This document shows, one piece after another, positions 7,289 to 15,213 of a stretch of 28,972 bases of DNA. Under the pieces are notes generated by a model. The model ran no database searches and was not told where the DNA came from. It saw only the letters and a list, made by a program, of their open reading frames with translations. The stretch is from the NCBI GenBank assembly GCA_036376595.1, contig DASVAA010000185.1:1-28972 (forward strand), written 5' to 3'. Position 1 is the stretch's first letter. Each line of letters opens with the position of its first letter. Made by a program: the position numbers and the translations under genes. Source of the DNA: SMAG-U1939 sp036376595. Its GTDB lineage: Bacteria > Chloroflexota > Ktedonobacteria > Ktedonobacterales > JADMIN01.

Positions 7289-9037
7289 TCATGCGGTCCG
7301 GATCGCCGCCGCGTCGTGCAGGCCCAGCTCGTCAATGGTCGCTTGGCGCATGATGTATTTTTGTATCTTGCCCGTCACGGTCATCGGGAAGGCGTCCACG
7401 AACTTCCAGTAGCGCGGAATCTTGAAGGTCGCGATCTGGCCCTGGCAGAAGGCGCGCATCTCGTCGGGCGTGGCGGTCTGGCCCTCCTTCAGCTTGACCC
7501 ACGCGGCCAGCTCTTCGCCGTACTTGGCGTCAGGCACGCCGAAGACCTGCACATCGCTCACCTTGGGATTCTTGTAGAGGAACTCCTCGATCTCGCGCGG
7601 ATAGATGTTCTCGCCGCCGCGGATCACCATATCCTTGAGTCGGCCGACGATGTTGACGTAGCCCTGCTCGTCCATCACGGCCAGGTCACCGGTATGCATC
7701 CAGCGCGCGGAGTCGATCGCCTGATGCGTTGCCTCGGCGTTGTTCCAGTAGCCCAGCATCACGCAGTAGCCGCGGGTGAGCAGCTCGCCCGGCTGGCCGG
7801 CGGGCACCACCTTACCACTCGTGGCGTCCACGACCTTGACCTCGGCATGCGGGTGGATCTGGCCGACGGTCTCGGTACGCTTATCCAGCGGGTCGTTCAG
7901 GTGCGACTGGAACGAGACGGGGCTGGTTTCGGTCATGCCGTAGGCGATCTCGACCTCGCGCATGTTCATCTTGTCGATCACCTGCCGCATGACCTCGATG
8001 GGGCAAGGCGAGCCGGCCATCAGCCCGGTGCGCAGCGAGGTGAGGTCGTATTGCGCGAAGTCGGGGTGCGCCAGCTCGGCGATGAACATCGTCGGCACGC
8101 CGTAGAGCGCGGTGCAGCGCTCGGCCGCCACGGCTTCGAGCGTCGCCTTGGCGTCGAACGTCTCGGCGGGATAGATGACGGCCGCACCCGCGGTCATCGT
8201 GGCGAGGTTGCCCAGCACGCAGCCGAAGCAGTGGTAGAGCGGCACCGGCGCGCAGAGCCGGTCTTGCTCGGTAAAGCCCTGCAATTGCCCGACGAAATAG
8301 CCGTTGTTGAGGATGTTGTGGTGCGAGAGGGTCGCGCCCTTGGGGTTGCCGGTGGTGCCGGAGGTGTACTGGATGTTGATCGGGTCGTCGAATTCCAGGT
8401 CTGCCTGGCGCGCGGCAAGCTGATCGGGGGCGACCTCTTTGGCGCGCTCCATCACCTCGCCCCAGACCCACATGCCCGGCGTGCGCTCGGTGCCCAGGCG
8501 GATCACGTGGCGCAGGGCAGGCAGCGTGTGGCTGTCGAGCTGCCCCGGCGCGCAGCGCGCCAGCTCGGGGGCCAGCGTTTGCAGCATCTCGAGGTAGCTG
8601 GTGGTGCGGAAGCTGGGCGCCAGCACGAGCGTATTGCAGCCGGACTGATTGAGCGCGTACTCCAGCTCATGCACGCGATAGGCGGGGTTGACGTTGACGA
8701 GGATCGCGCCGATCTTGGCGCAGCCGTACTGCGTGATGGCCCACTCGGCGTGCGTCGGCGACCAGATGCCCACGCGGTCGCCCTTCTGGATGCCGAGCGC
8801 CATCAGGCCGCGGGCGAAGCGATTGACTTCATCCTGAAACTGCGTCCAGGTGTAGCGCAGCCCTTGGTGGCGCGAGATCAGCGCGTCGCGGTCGGGGAAG
8901 CGCGCGACGGTGCGGTCGAAGGCGTCGCCGATGGTCATGCCAATCAGCGGGATGTCGCTGGTGCCGTTGACATAGCTCCACGTCACCGCGCTGCGATCCG
9001 AAACGTCGGTCGCGGTTTGCGTTTGGGCCTGCGTCAT
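7289..9037 (-). CDS. Acyl-CoA synthetase (AMP-binding, FadD-like)
   Basis: 582 residues, ATG at 9037 after an AGGAGGTT ribosome binding site. It activates a carboxylic acid, most likely a medium- or long-chain fatty acid, to its CoA thioester through an acyl-adenylate. The P-loop-like motif YTSGTTGNPKG is at 224-234. Further motifs are AYGMTETSPVSF, RGYCVMLGYWNN, MHTGDLAVMDEQGY and the hinge GRLKDMVIRGGENIYPREIE. The C-terminal lysine motif TVTGKIQKYIMR is near residues 555-566. Length and all motifs match intact family members such as fatty-acid-CoA ligases of 540-590 residues. It stands alone, with no beta-oxidation genes nearby. Confidence 0.95.
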   Translation of the reverse strand: MTQAQTQTATDVSDRSAVTWSYVNGTSDIPLIGMTIGDAFDRTVARFPDRDALISRHQGLRYTWTQFQDEVNRFARGLMALGIQKGDRVGIWSPTHAEWAITQYGCAKIGAILVNVNPAYRVHELEYALNQSGCNTLVLAPSFRTTSYLEMLQTLAPELARCAPGQLDSHTLPALRHVIRLGTERTPGMWVWGEVMERAKEVAPDQLAARQADLEFDDPINIQYTSGTTGNPKGATLSHHNILNNGYFVGQLQGFTEQDRLCAPVPLYHCFGCVLGNLATMTAGAAVIYPAETFDAKATLEAVAAERCTALYGVPTMFIAELAHPDFAQYDLTSLRTGLMAGSPCPIEVMRQVIDKMNMREVEIAYGMTETSPVSFQSHLNDPLDKRTETVGQIHPHAEVKVVDATSGKVVPAGQPGELLTRGYCVMLGYWNNAEATHQAIDSARWMHTGDLAVMDEQGYVNIVGRLKDMVIRGGENIYPREIEEFLYKNPKVSDVQVFGVPDAKYGEELAAWVKLKEGQTATPDEMRAFCQGQIATFKIPRYWKFVDAFPMTVTGKIQKYIMRQATIDELGLHDAAAIRTA

Positions 9038-9227
9038 GGAACAACCTCCTGCGCGTGCCTGCTCCGGCGCGTGCGCTCGCGTCTCGGCGATCGTCCGCCG
9101 CCATCATGGTCCCGGGGCGCGTGGCCCGGCGGGCGATCGTGCTCGTGCAGCCATTGTGCGCGGCAGCGGCGCGGCGTGTCAACGATCTCGCGGCGCGAGG
9201 AGTGTGGGAAGCACGTCAGCCTATGCC

Positions 9228-9257
9228 TTGACGAGGGCGCATGCCATGCGGTACACT
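9228..9257 (+). promoter_or_regulatory. Promoter of tRNA-Thr
   Basis: TTGACG at 9228-9233 and TACACT at 9252-9257 with an 18-base spacer give a good sigma-70-type promoter. The expected start lies near 9264, about 30 bases before the mature tRNA. The boxes and spacing are nearly the same as those of the promoter found before the ABC exporter operon. Confidence 0.6.
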
Positions 9258-9292
9258 ACGCTGCGTTGCGGATGCGATGTCGTCCGCCGTAC

Positions 9293-9364
9293 GCCGGTGT
9301 AGCTCAGTGGCAGAGCAGCGGTTTCGTAAACCGCAGGCCGTGGGTTCAAGTCCCACCACCGGCT
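9293..9364 (+). tRNA. tRNA-Thr (anticodon CGT)
   Basis: Full cloverleaf. Acceptor stem GCCGGTG/CACCGGC (9293-9299 with 9357-9363); D arm GCTC...GAGC; anticodon stem GCGGT/ACCGC with loop TTCGTAA, so the anticodon is CGT (9325-9327), reading ACG; T arm GTGGG TTCAAGT CCCAC. The discriminator base is T at 9364. The 3' CCA is not encoded in full (CC then G). Confidence 0.95.
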
Positions 9365-9401
9365 CCGAGGTCAGTCAGATCATGGCCCGCACGCCACGCA
9401 G

Positions 9402-9911
9402 TCAGACCCCACGCCATGATTGGCCGCGCACAATGTAGCCCACCATCTCAGGCGAAACGCCATAGCGGGGCGCGAGATCGCGGTACGTATACTGTCCGGT
9501 GGCGTGCAGCCTCCGAATCTCGCGCACGTCCTCTGGCGTCAACTTACCCGCTCGCGGCGGGCAGTATCCCTCGCGCTGCCAGGATGACCTGCCCTTGCGC
9601 CACATGTCTGCCTGATTGTCTCCGTTGCTACCGAGCCAGAGATGGGCAGGGTTGCAGCAGACAGGATTATCACAGGTATGGCACACCTGTAGCCCATCGG
9701 GGATCTCGCCTTTGGCGAGGATGAAGGCCATGCGATGCGCGCCGATCTTCTCCTTGCCGTACTCGGTCCGGCCGAGCGTGAATTGACCATACCCCTTTCT
9801 GGCGAGCCCACCAGTCTACGGCCAGCACTCGTCAGGCGCGCCTCTGGCAACGTGACGCCAGAACCGATCTTCGATAGGCTGCCGCTTGTTCGGAGTCTTC
9901 CGTGCGCCCAT
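9402..9911 (-). pseudogene. HNH endonuclease (HNH_3/homing type) interrupted by one amber codon
   Basis: Reading from ATG 9911 gives MGARKTPNKR, a short linker, then RFWRHVARGAPDECWP, a TAG at 9818-9816, then TGGLARKGYGQF and on through AHRMAFILAKGEIPDGLQ, VCHTCDNPVCCNPAHLWLG and SNGDNQADMWRKGR. The C-terminal end GKLTPEDVREIRRLHATG plus YRDLAPRYGVSPEM is a helix-turn-helix. The family motif here is normally CWxWTG, so the TAG sits exactly where a Trp (TGG) is expected. One base change explains it. Without that stop the gene would code for about 169 residues, the normal length of these phage or intron-type nucleases. Restart at the ATG at 9731 would still yield the HNH core (109 residues), so partial function is possible. 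It sits 38 bases after tRNA-Thr. Confidence 0.8.
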
Positions 9912-10319
9912 ACCTGTCTTGCCTCAGACTGTCAACCGGCCGGTTGCATAGGAGAGTATTCGCAAGCATAGAACCGAACTACGAAAATGGCAAGTTACAA
10001 GTCTTGGTCTCCCGGTGTTGACACGCGATGTAAGCTTGCCGTGGCGAGATCAGGCAAGGGGTGCTTCGGCGTCAGGGGCGACGAGCCGAGAAGGAAGCCG
10101 GGGTGGGTGCATGACTACCTGAGCGCGCGTAAAGCGCCACGGTTGGCCCGGTGCGACTGCAGGGCGGCTTGTCCCTGAGGGCAGCGGCAGGAAGGCGTAA
10201 CAACCGGACGCCGCGGCGATAGCAGCGAAGCCGGGCAGGGTGGAGGCGGATCGGATGGCCCCGTGCCATCCAACTGTGGTGAGGTGCGCCAGGCAGCGCA
10301 GGAAGTGCGGTGCGCGGTC
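9912..10319. other. Intergenic region, no gene supported
   Basis: These 408 bases hold no reading frame with family likeness or a good start. A perfect 14-base palindrome (CAACCGGCCGGTTG, 9933-9946) lies 22 bases upstream of the HNH gene's start and could be an operator. A TTGACA at 10018 has no matching -10 box. Confidence 0.4.
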
Positions 10320-10526
10320 ATGCGGATGGTGACCTATCAGGCGATGCTCTCCAATCCGAACAATCTCGCGCGCGTGCAGGCCGCCCGGCGCGGCGTCGAA
10401 GCGGCCGGCGGGAAGGTGACGATCGCGCCGCCGACCAAGGAGGGCATGACGCTCGTCACGCTGCTGCTGCCCGAAGGCGTCTTCCCCGCGCAGTTCTTTC
10501 CGGAGTTGCCGTTCTATCCCGCGTAG
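10320..10526 (+). CDS. Small hypothetical protein
   Basis: 68 residues from ATG 10320; an ATG at 10326 is equally possible, and the best upstream purine stretch (AGGAAG near 10300) is rather far. The sequence starts MRMVTYQAMLSNPNNLARVQ, continues with a helix rich in A/R and the segment GGKVTIAPPTKEGMTLVTLL, and ends in a proline/aromatic motif FPAQFFPELPFYPA. It is probably a small soluble alpha/beta protein. I do not recognise a named family. Codon use (G/C third positions) fits a real gene. It ends 39 bases before the methyltransferase gene on the same strand, so the two may be co-transcribed. Confidence 0.55.
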   Translation: MRMVTYQAMLSNPNNLARVQAARRGVEAAGGKVTIAPPTKEGMTLVTLLLPEGVFPAQFFPELPFYPA

Positions 10527-10565
10527 CGCGACGCAACGCAACGCGACACGAAAGGATCACAGGCC

Positions 10566-11474
10566 ATGCGGTGGTTTGGTTGGTTCCGCAAGAAGCCGGC
10601 GTCAGCCGAGGCGGTTGGCTCGTCGGTCGCGATGATCGGCGGCCGCCTGCGCAAGGTTGGCATCCCCTACGCCCTGCCCGCCGACCTGGAGGAGCAGAAT
10701 CGGCTCGACTTCCAGCACTACGTGCTGCGCTTCACCTTCAAGGGCAACTACGCGGCACCGCTCGACAACCCGCGGACGATCCTCGACGTAGGCTGCGGGA
10801 CCGGGCTGTGGGCGCGCGAGATGGCGGCGCTCTTCCCACAGGCCGAGGTGACGGGCTTCGACGTCAATCTGCCGCCGGCCGACGAGCGTGGGGGCGTGGC
10901 CTACGGCGTGCCGCTGCGCCCGCCCAACTACCGCTTCCAGGCGGGCAACGTCCTCGAAGGGCTGCCGTTCCCCGACCAGAGCTTTGATTTCGTCCACATG
11001 CGGCTGCTGGTGCTGGCGATTCCCCATGACCGCTGGCCCTTCGTCGTCAACGAGCTGGCGCGCGTGGCACGCGTGGGCGGCTGGGTCGAGTCCGTCGAGG
11101 CGGGCACGCTGCGCAACGGTGGCCCGGCGACTGACCTGATCATGACGTGGATTATGAGCATGCTCGCCCAGCGAGGCATCAGCTTCCCCGATGGCGGCTC
11201 GGTGGGCGGGCTAATGCGCGCCGCGGGGCTGGCGAATGTGGTGGCGCAGGAGGCCGACCTGCCCTTCGGGCCGTACGGCGGGCGTGTCGGCTCGCTGCTG
11301 GCGACGGACTTCTCCAACGGCGCACGCGCCTACGGTGGCCTGTTCGAGAAGCTGGGCATCGCGACGGTCGCGCAGTTCGACCAGGCGATGGCCCAGGCGG
11401 CGGCGGACACCAGCTCGGCCGAAATCCGCTGCATCTCGCCGTTCTTCATCGCCTACGGCCAGCGCCTCGGGTAG
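10566..11474 (+). CDS. Class I SAM-dependent methyltransferase
   Basis: 302 residues, ATG 10566 after AAAGGA. Motif I (TILDVGCGTGLWAREMA, about residues 73-89) binds S-adenosylmethionine. Motif II follows with the acidic residue in VTGFDVN. NVLEGLPFPDQSFDFVHMR is motif IV/post-I, and ELARVARVGGWVESVEAG is motif V/VI. This is the Methyltransf_25/11 type, most often acting on small molecules. The last third (about 200-302) is less conserved and probably forms a substrate cap. The N-terminal 45 residues start with a basic, Trp-rich segment. No neighbour tells the substrate. Confidence 0.9.
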   Translation: MRWFGWFRKKPASAEAVGSSVAMIGGRLRKVGIPYALPADLEEQNRLDFQHYVLRFTFKGNYAAPLDNPRTILDVGCGTGLWAREMAALFPQAEVTGFDVNLPPADERGGVAYGVPLRPPNYRFQAGNVLEGLPFPDQSFDFVHMRLLVLAIPHDRWPFVVNELARVARVGGWVESVEAGTLRNGGPATDLIMTWIMSMLAQRGISFPDGGSVGGLMRAAGLANVVAQEADLPFGPYGGRVGSLLATDFSNGARAYGGLFEKLGIATVAQFDQAMAQAAADTSSAEIRCISPFFIAYGQRLG

Positions 11475-11645
11475 GGGTCAGGGCGCGGTATTTCGCGGCG
11501 CGCTATCATTGGTTCTGCTGGCAAATCCAGTGGATCGAGCGCATCAGGCTGCCTCCGCTTTGCCGATGCGCGTTGACTCGCTAAGAGAACCTGGGGTGCT
11601 GGCGGCGACGAACTGCATCACCTACGGCGAGAGGATGGCATCGGC

Positions 11646-14042
11646 ATGGGTATGGGCACGGGTACGCGCGAGACATCGGCTGCGGCGGTCCCACAACGGC
11701 GCATCGAGGACGAGCGGCTGATCACGGGGCGCGGCCAGTTCGTGGACGACGTGCGGCTGCCCGAAGGGCGGCCCGCCATGCTGCACGTGGCCTTTGTGCG
11801 CAGCCCCTATGCCCACGCGGAGATCGGCGCCGTCCATGTCGAGCGCGCCAGGGCGCAGCCGGGGGTCGTGGACGTGCGGTCGGGCGCGGACCTGGCGGGC
11901 GCGCTGCACCCATTCGAGATCGGCGTGCCCCTGCCGGACCTGCGGAAGACGGAGCGCCGGCCGCTGGCGGTCGGCAAGGCGCGCTACGTGGGCGATCCGA
12001 TGGCGGTCGTGCTGGCCGAGAGCGCGGAGATCGCCGAGACGGCCCGCGATCTGGTCGAGGTGGACTACACGCCGCTGCCGGCCGCGGTAGACGTGGAAGC
12101 GGCTGCCGCGCCCGATGCACCGCTGCTCTACGACGACTTCGACTCCAACGTCGCGTTCGAGGCGCCCTCCGGCGGCGGCGATATCGAGGCGGCGTTCACG
12201 GAAGCCGACCGTACCGTCACGCTGCGGCTGGTCAACCAGCGGCTCGCGCCCAGCTCGCTGGAGCCGCGGGCCTGCCTCTTCGACTACCAGCCCGAGACCG
12301 GCGAGCTGCACGCCTGGCTCTCGTCGCAGGCGGTGTATGGCGCGCGCGAGGCGCTGGCCGGCGTGCTGGACCTCGACCGCGCACATATCCATGTCGTCAG
12401 CGCCGACGTGGGCGGCGGCTTCGGCAGCAAGACGCGCTTCGTCGGCGAAGAGTTCGTCGCCGCCTGGCTGGCCGTCACACGCGGGCGGCCGGTCAAGTGG
12501 ATCGAGACGCGCAGCGAGAACCTGCAAACGCAGACGCACGGCCGCGGCCAGGTGAGCTACGTGGAGGCGGCCTTCACCAACGACGGGCTGCTGCTGGGCC
12601 TCAAGGTGCGCACGTACGCCGACCTGGGCGCGTTTCTGACCGCGATCTCCGCGATGGTGCCCGCGCGCGTGCCCTCACAACTCTGCGGACCCTATCGTGT
12701 GCGGGCCGTCGAGGGGCGGGTCGTGGGCGTGCTGACCAACAAGGTGCCGACGGCGCCCTACCGCGGCGCCGGCCGCCCGGAGGCCGCCTACATCCTGGAG
12801 CGCACGATGGACCGCATCGCCGCCGAGCTGGGCCTCGATGCGGCCGAGGTGCGGCGGCGCAACCTGCTGGCGCCCGACGCCTTCCCCTATCGCACGCCCA
12901 CCGGCCTGACCTACGACAGTGGCAATTACCAGGCTGTGCTCGACCGCGCGCTGGAGCTGGCGGATTATCAAGGCTGGCGTGCACGGCAGCGCGAGCGCCG
13001 CGCCGCGAACGACCCACGCCAGATCGGCATCGGTCTGGCGACGTTCATCGAGAGCACCGGCGGCGCGATGGCCGGTCCGGGCGCGCCACAGGAGGCCGCG
13101 ACGGTGCGCGTCATGACCGACGGCACGCTGCTGGTGGAGAGCGGCGTCGCCACCAACGGGCAGGGGCACTTCACCGCTTTCGCCCAGATTGCCGCCTCGG
13201 TCTTCGACCTGCCCAGCTCCAGCGTGGCCGTGCGCATGGGCGATAGCGATCTCCCGGCGTTCGGTTTCGGCACGTTCGGCAGCCGCACGCTCCAGACGGC
13301 GGGGACGGCGGTGCATCTGGCGGCAGAGGCGGCGCGCGAGAAGGCGCTGCACGTCGCCGCGGAGCGCCTGGAAGCGAATCCCGCCGATCTGGTGATCGAG
13401 GGCGGCAAGGTGATGGTGCGGGGCGTTCCGGGCCGCGCCATCGGCCTGGGCGAGCTGGCCCGGCTGGTGGAGGAGCAGCCCGATCTGATCGCGCACGAGC
13501 CGCCCAATCGTGTCAACGGCGCGCCCATCGAGGGGCTGGCCGCATGGCGCGACTTCGCGCCGCCGGGCACGACGTTTGCCTTCGGCGCTCACGTTGCGGT
13601 CGTGGAGGTGGATACCGAGACCGGCGAGGTGCGGCTCGTCAAGATGGTCGCGGTGGACGACTGCGGGCGCGTACTCAATCCGTTCCTGGTCGAGGCGCAG
13701 GTGCGCGGCGGGCTGGCGCAGGGCATCGGGCAGGCGCTCTACGAAGAGGCGGCGTACGATGCCGAGACCGGCCAGCCGTTGGGCGGCACGCTGTTGGACT
13801 ACAGTCTGCCGACGATGACCAGCGTGCCAGCGTTCGTGACCGATTCGGTTGAGACGCCGTCGCCGCTCAATCCACTGGGCGCGAAGGGCGTGGGCGAGGC
13901 CGGCACCATCGGCGGTCCTCCGGCCGTGGTGACCGCCGCGCTGGACGCGCTGGCGCCGCTGGGCATCACCGCGCTTGACATGCCCCTCACGCCGCGGAAG
14001 GTGTGGTCCGCCATCCAGGCGGCGAAGAGTGAGAGCAAGTAA
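11646..14042 (+). CDS. Xanthine dehydrogenase/CoxL form II-like molybdopterin-binding subunit
   Basis: 798 residues, ATG 11646 preceded by GAGGA. The N-terminal a/b-hammerhead domain begins at RRIEDERLITGRGQFVDD. GGGFGSKTRF at about 257-266 is the molybdenum-cofactor pocket. APYRGAGRPEAAY near 367-379 is the form II signature (form I CO dehydrogenase has AYxCSFR instead). The C-terminal GAKGVGEAGTIGGPP holds the catalytic glutamate (about E751). It should hydroxylate an aldehyde, purine or other heterocycle; it is unlikely to be a true CO dehydrogenase. These enzymes normally need an FAD subunit and a 2Fe-2S subunit. Neither is encoded on either side here, so the partners must lie elsewhere or be shared. 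Confidence 0.93.
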   Translation: MGMGTGTRETSAAAVPQRRIEDERLITGRGQFVDDVRLPEGRPAMLHVAFVRSPYAHAEIGAVHVERARAQPGVVDVRSGADLAGALHPFEIGVPLPDLRKTERRPLAVGKARYVGDPMAVVLAESAEIAETARDLVEVDYTPLPAAVDVEAAAAPDAPLLYDDFDSNVAFEAPSGGGDIEAAFTEADRTVTLRLVNQRLAPSSLEPRACLFDYQPETGELHAWLSSQAVYGAREALAGVLDLDRAHIHVVSADVGGGFGSKTRFVGEEFVAAWLAVTRGRPVKWIETRSENLQTQTHGRGQVSYVEAAFTNDGLLLGLKVRTYADLGAFLTAISAMVPARVPSQLCGPYRVRAVEGRVVGVLTNKVPTAPYRGAGRPEAAYILERTMDRIAAELGLDAAEVRRRNLLAPDAFPYRTPTGLTYDSGNYQAVLDRALELADYQGWRARQRERRAANDPRQIGIGLATFIESTGGAMAGPGAPQEAATVRVMTDGTLLVESGVATNGQGHFTAFAQIAASVFDLPSSSVAVRMGDSDLPAFGFGTFGSRTLQTAGTAVHLAAEAAREKALHVAAERLEANPADLVIEGGKVMVRGVPGRAIGLGELARLVEEQPDLIAHEPPNRVNGAPIEGLAAWRDFAPPGTTFAFGAHVAVVEVDTETGEVRLVKMVAVDDCGRVLNPFLVEAQVRGGLAQGIGQALYEEAAYDAETGQPLGGTLLDYSLPTMTSVPAFVTDSVETPSPLNPLGAKGVGEAGTIGGPPAVVTAALDALAPLGITALDMPLTPRKVWSAIQAAKSESK

Positions 14043-14233
14043 GCTGGGGAGAGAGCGGGTTTAGATGTTGCGCGGCGCCAGGACCTCGTGGGCGGCCAGA
14101 GGCGCACCGTAGATATCCCGCTCGGTGACCTAACAGACGAGTGCTAGTCAGGTCGTGTACTGAACAACTGACCCCAGCTACAGTGTCGTTGCGAAGCTCA
14201 TTCCGTGTCTGGCTGCACATGTATCGTTCGCGC

Positions 14234-14821
14234 TCATGTTGGCTGTTCCTCGCCAGTCACACTGGCACTGGTCCCAACGCCGAGCACCAGTACCGGAATG
14301 TCCCGGTTGCTAACGCCCCGATATTCCAAGATGGCCCGTATTTGCTCGAAACACCCGATGCCCGTAGACATCCAGCCCCGGACAAAGCTCCTCATCGGGA
14401 CAACCTCGACGCCTGCCTGGAAGTACCCGCGCTGTGCGAAGATCGGCATCTTAACGAGCACGTCCCAACCCAAGAACGCATATTTGCCAAACTGGACTTC
14501 TAATCCCAGGCCGTTCTTGACGCCGTCACCCTCGATAAAGCCAGAGTACGCCTCGCCAGTTTCCGGAACCGTGGTGTGGTAAACGATGCGCGGTTTCGTC
14601 CAGCCTTGCTTGTAGAGCTGCTCGTCAAGTAGTGCCTTGTTGAGGGCGACAGGTGAGTAAAGCATACGCCCTGGCATCGTCAGTTCAAGACTCTCTTTGA
14701 TGCGAGCAGCGGCAGCATCTACATTGGCAATTGCCGCCTGGATTTCCTCCAGCTCATCGCGGAACTGCGACTCTACAACCTCTTTGCCTCGGTTGAATGA
14801 GTATGTGGCGACAATCAGCAT
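14234..14821 (-). CDS. Type II restriction endonuclease, BstYI/BglII family
   Basis: 195 residues from ATG 14821 (MLIVATYSFNRG), which matches the start of BstYI-like enzymes as I recall them. A GTG at 14836, overlapping the controller gene's stop, is an alternative that adds five residues. MLYSPVALNKALLDEQL and GLEVQFGKYAFLGWDVLVKM are family hallmarks. The catalytic set is D99, E108 and Q110 (D-x8-E-V-Q), spaced exactly as in BglII and BstYI. GVEVVPMRSF and IPVLVLGVG complete the fold, and the length is normal. The enzyme should act as a homodimer and cut a GATC-centred site (RGATCY for BstYI, AGATCT for BglII), but the outer bases cannot be read from the sequence. It is the last gene of the minus-strand island. 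Confidence 0.88.
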   Translation of the reverse strand: MLIVATYSFNRGKEVVESQFRDELEEIQAAIANVDAAAARIKESLELTMPGRMLYSPVALNKALLDEQLYKQGWTKPRIVYHTTVPETGEAYSGFIEGDGVKNGLGLEVQFGKYAFLGWDVLVKMPIFAQRGYFQAGVEVVPMRSFVRGWMSTGIGCFEQIRAILEYRGVSNRDIPVLVLGVGTSASVTGEEQPT

Positions 14822-14832
14822 GCTCCACGGCC

Positions 14833-15078
14833 TCACTTCTGGCGCAGTGGGTCATCCGTTTCCCCAAGCAACCATGAAGAAGACACGCCCAGTGCTGTTG
14901 CCAATGCCGCCAACTCAATGTCCGAGACAACTCGTTGCTGCTGCTCAATTTTCGTGATTGCGGTGCGATCACGGTCAACGCCGCTCAATTGGAGCAGTGC
15001 CGCCAAACCATCCTGCGTCAGCTTCGGCTGTCGTGCGCGCCGAGCCTGCCTCACACGAGGACCCACGATATTCTGCAT
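14833..15078 (-). CDS. XRE-family controller (C) protein of the restriction-modification system
   Basis: 81 residues, ATG 15078 with GAGGAGGG upstream. The helix-turn-helix runs from RVRQARRARQPKLTQDGLAA through a slightly long turn (SGVDRDRTAITKIEQQQRVV) to ELAALATALGVSSSWLLGE, the usual form of C proteins and Cro/C1 regulators. Its TGA overlaps the alternative GTG start of the restriction gene, so controller and nuclease are coupled. This is the standard design for delaying nuclease production until methylation is complete when the system enters a new host. The inverted repeat at 15132-15154 is its probable binding site. Confidence 0.85.
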   Translation of the reverse strand: MQNIVGPRVRQARRARQPKLTQDGLAALLQLSGVDRDRTAITKIEQQQRVVSDIELAALATALGVSSSWLLGETDDPLRQK

Positions 15079-15131
15079 GTGCCCTCGCCCTCCTCGGTTG
15101 CACGCACGAGCCTAGCAGAAAAGGCGCGGGG

Positions 15132-15154
15132 AAATGTGCTAGAACCGCACATTT
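15132..15154 (-). promoter_or_regulatory. Candidate C-box operator
   Basis: Perfect inverted repeat AAATGTGC-N7-GCACATTT, with its inner edge 54 bases before the start codon of the controller gene. On the minus strand it overlaps a weak promoter (TTGCTA, 17 bases, TTCTAG), so a bound dimer would cover the -10 region. Position and symmetry fit autoregulation by the controller protein; binding itself is inferred. Confidence 0.55.
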
Positions 15155-15177
15155 TTTTTTGTAGCAAGACACGAAAT

Positions 15178-15201
15178 GGCCCCTGCTGGACGGCAGGGGC
15201 C
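15178..15201 (-). terminator. Strong hairpin after the SPPY methyltransferase gene
   Basis: GGCCCCTGC/GCAGGGGCC, a perfect 9-bp stem with a 6-base loop, starts 12 bases after the stop codon of the methyltransferase gene. On the minus strand it is followed by ATTTCGTGTC, only a weak T-tract. It is probably a partial terminator that separates methyltransferase and controller transcripts. Confidence 0.5.
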
Positions 15202-15213
15202 GAATCGAGGATA

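Noticed and set aside
7247..9724. Long open frame of 825 codons on the plus strand
   Set aside because: It is the antisense shadow of the acyl-CoA synthetase gene, runs through tRNA-Thr, and its translation has no family likeness (rich in H, R, A, D as usual for antisense of GC-rich genes).
9935..9948. 14 identical bases ACCGGCCGGTTGCA shared with about 26927-26940
   Set aside because: One copy is inside a coding region, and in 29 kb of GC-rich sequence one to a few such matches are expected by chance.
10018..10046. TTGACA as a promoter -35 box
   Set aside because: No -10 box at 16-19 bases on either reading.
9987..10178. Short plus-strand ORF after the HNH gene
   Set aside because: No ribosome binding site, no recognisable pattern, and codon use unlike its neighbours.
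14061..14128. Minus-strand stub ending HEVLAPRNI, similar to the last residues of the Dam-like protein (REVLALRN)
   Set aside because: Only 22 codons between two stops; the likeness covers about nine residues and could be chance, though a remnant of a second methyltransferase is possible.
15152..15160. Run of nine T as the tail of a plus-strand terminator
   Set aside because: The strong hairpin lies after, not before, the T-run on the plus strand; only the weaker minus-strand reading makes sense.
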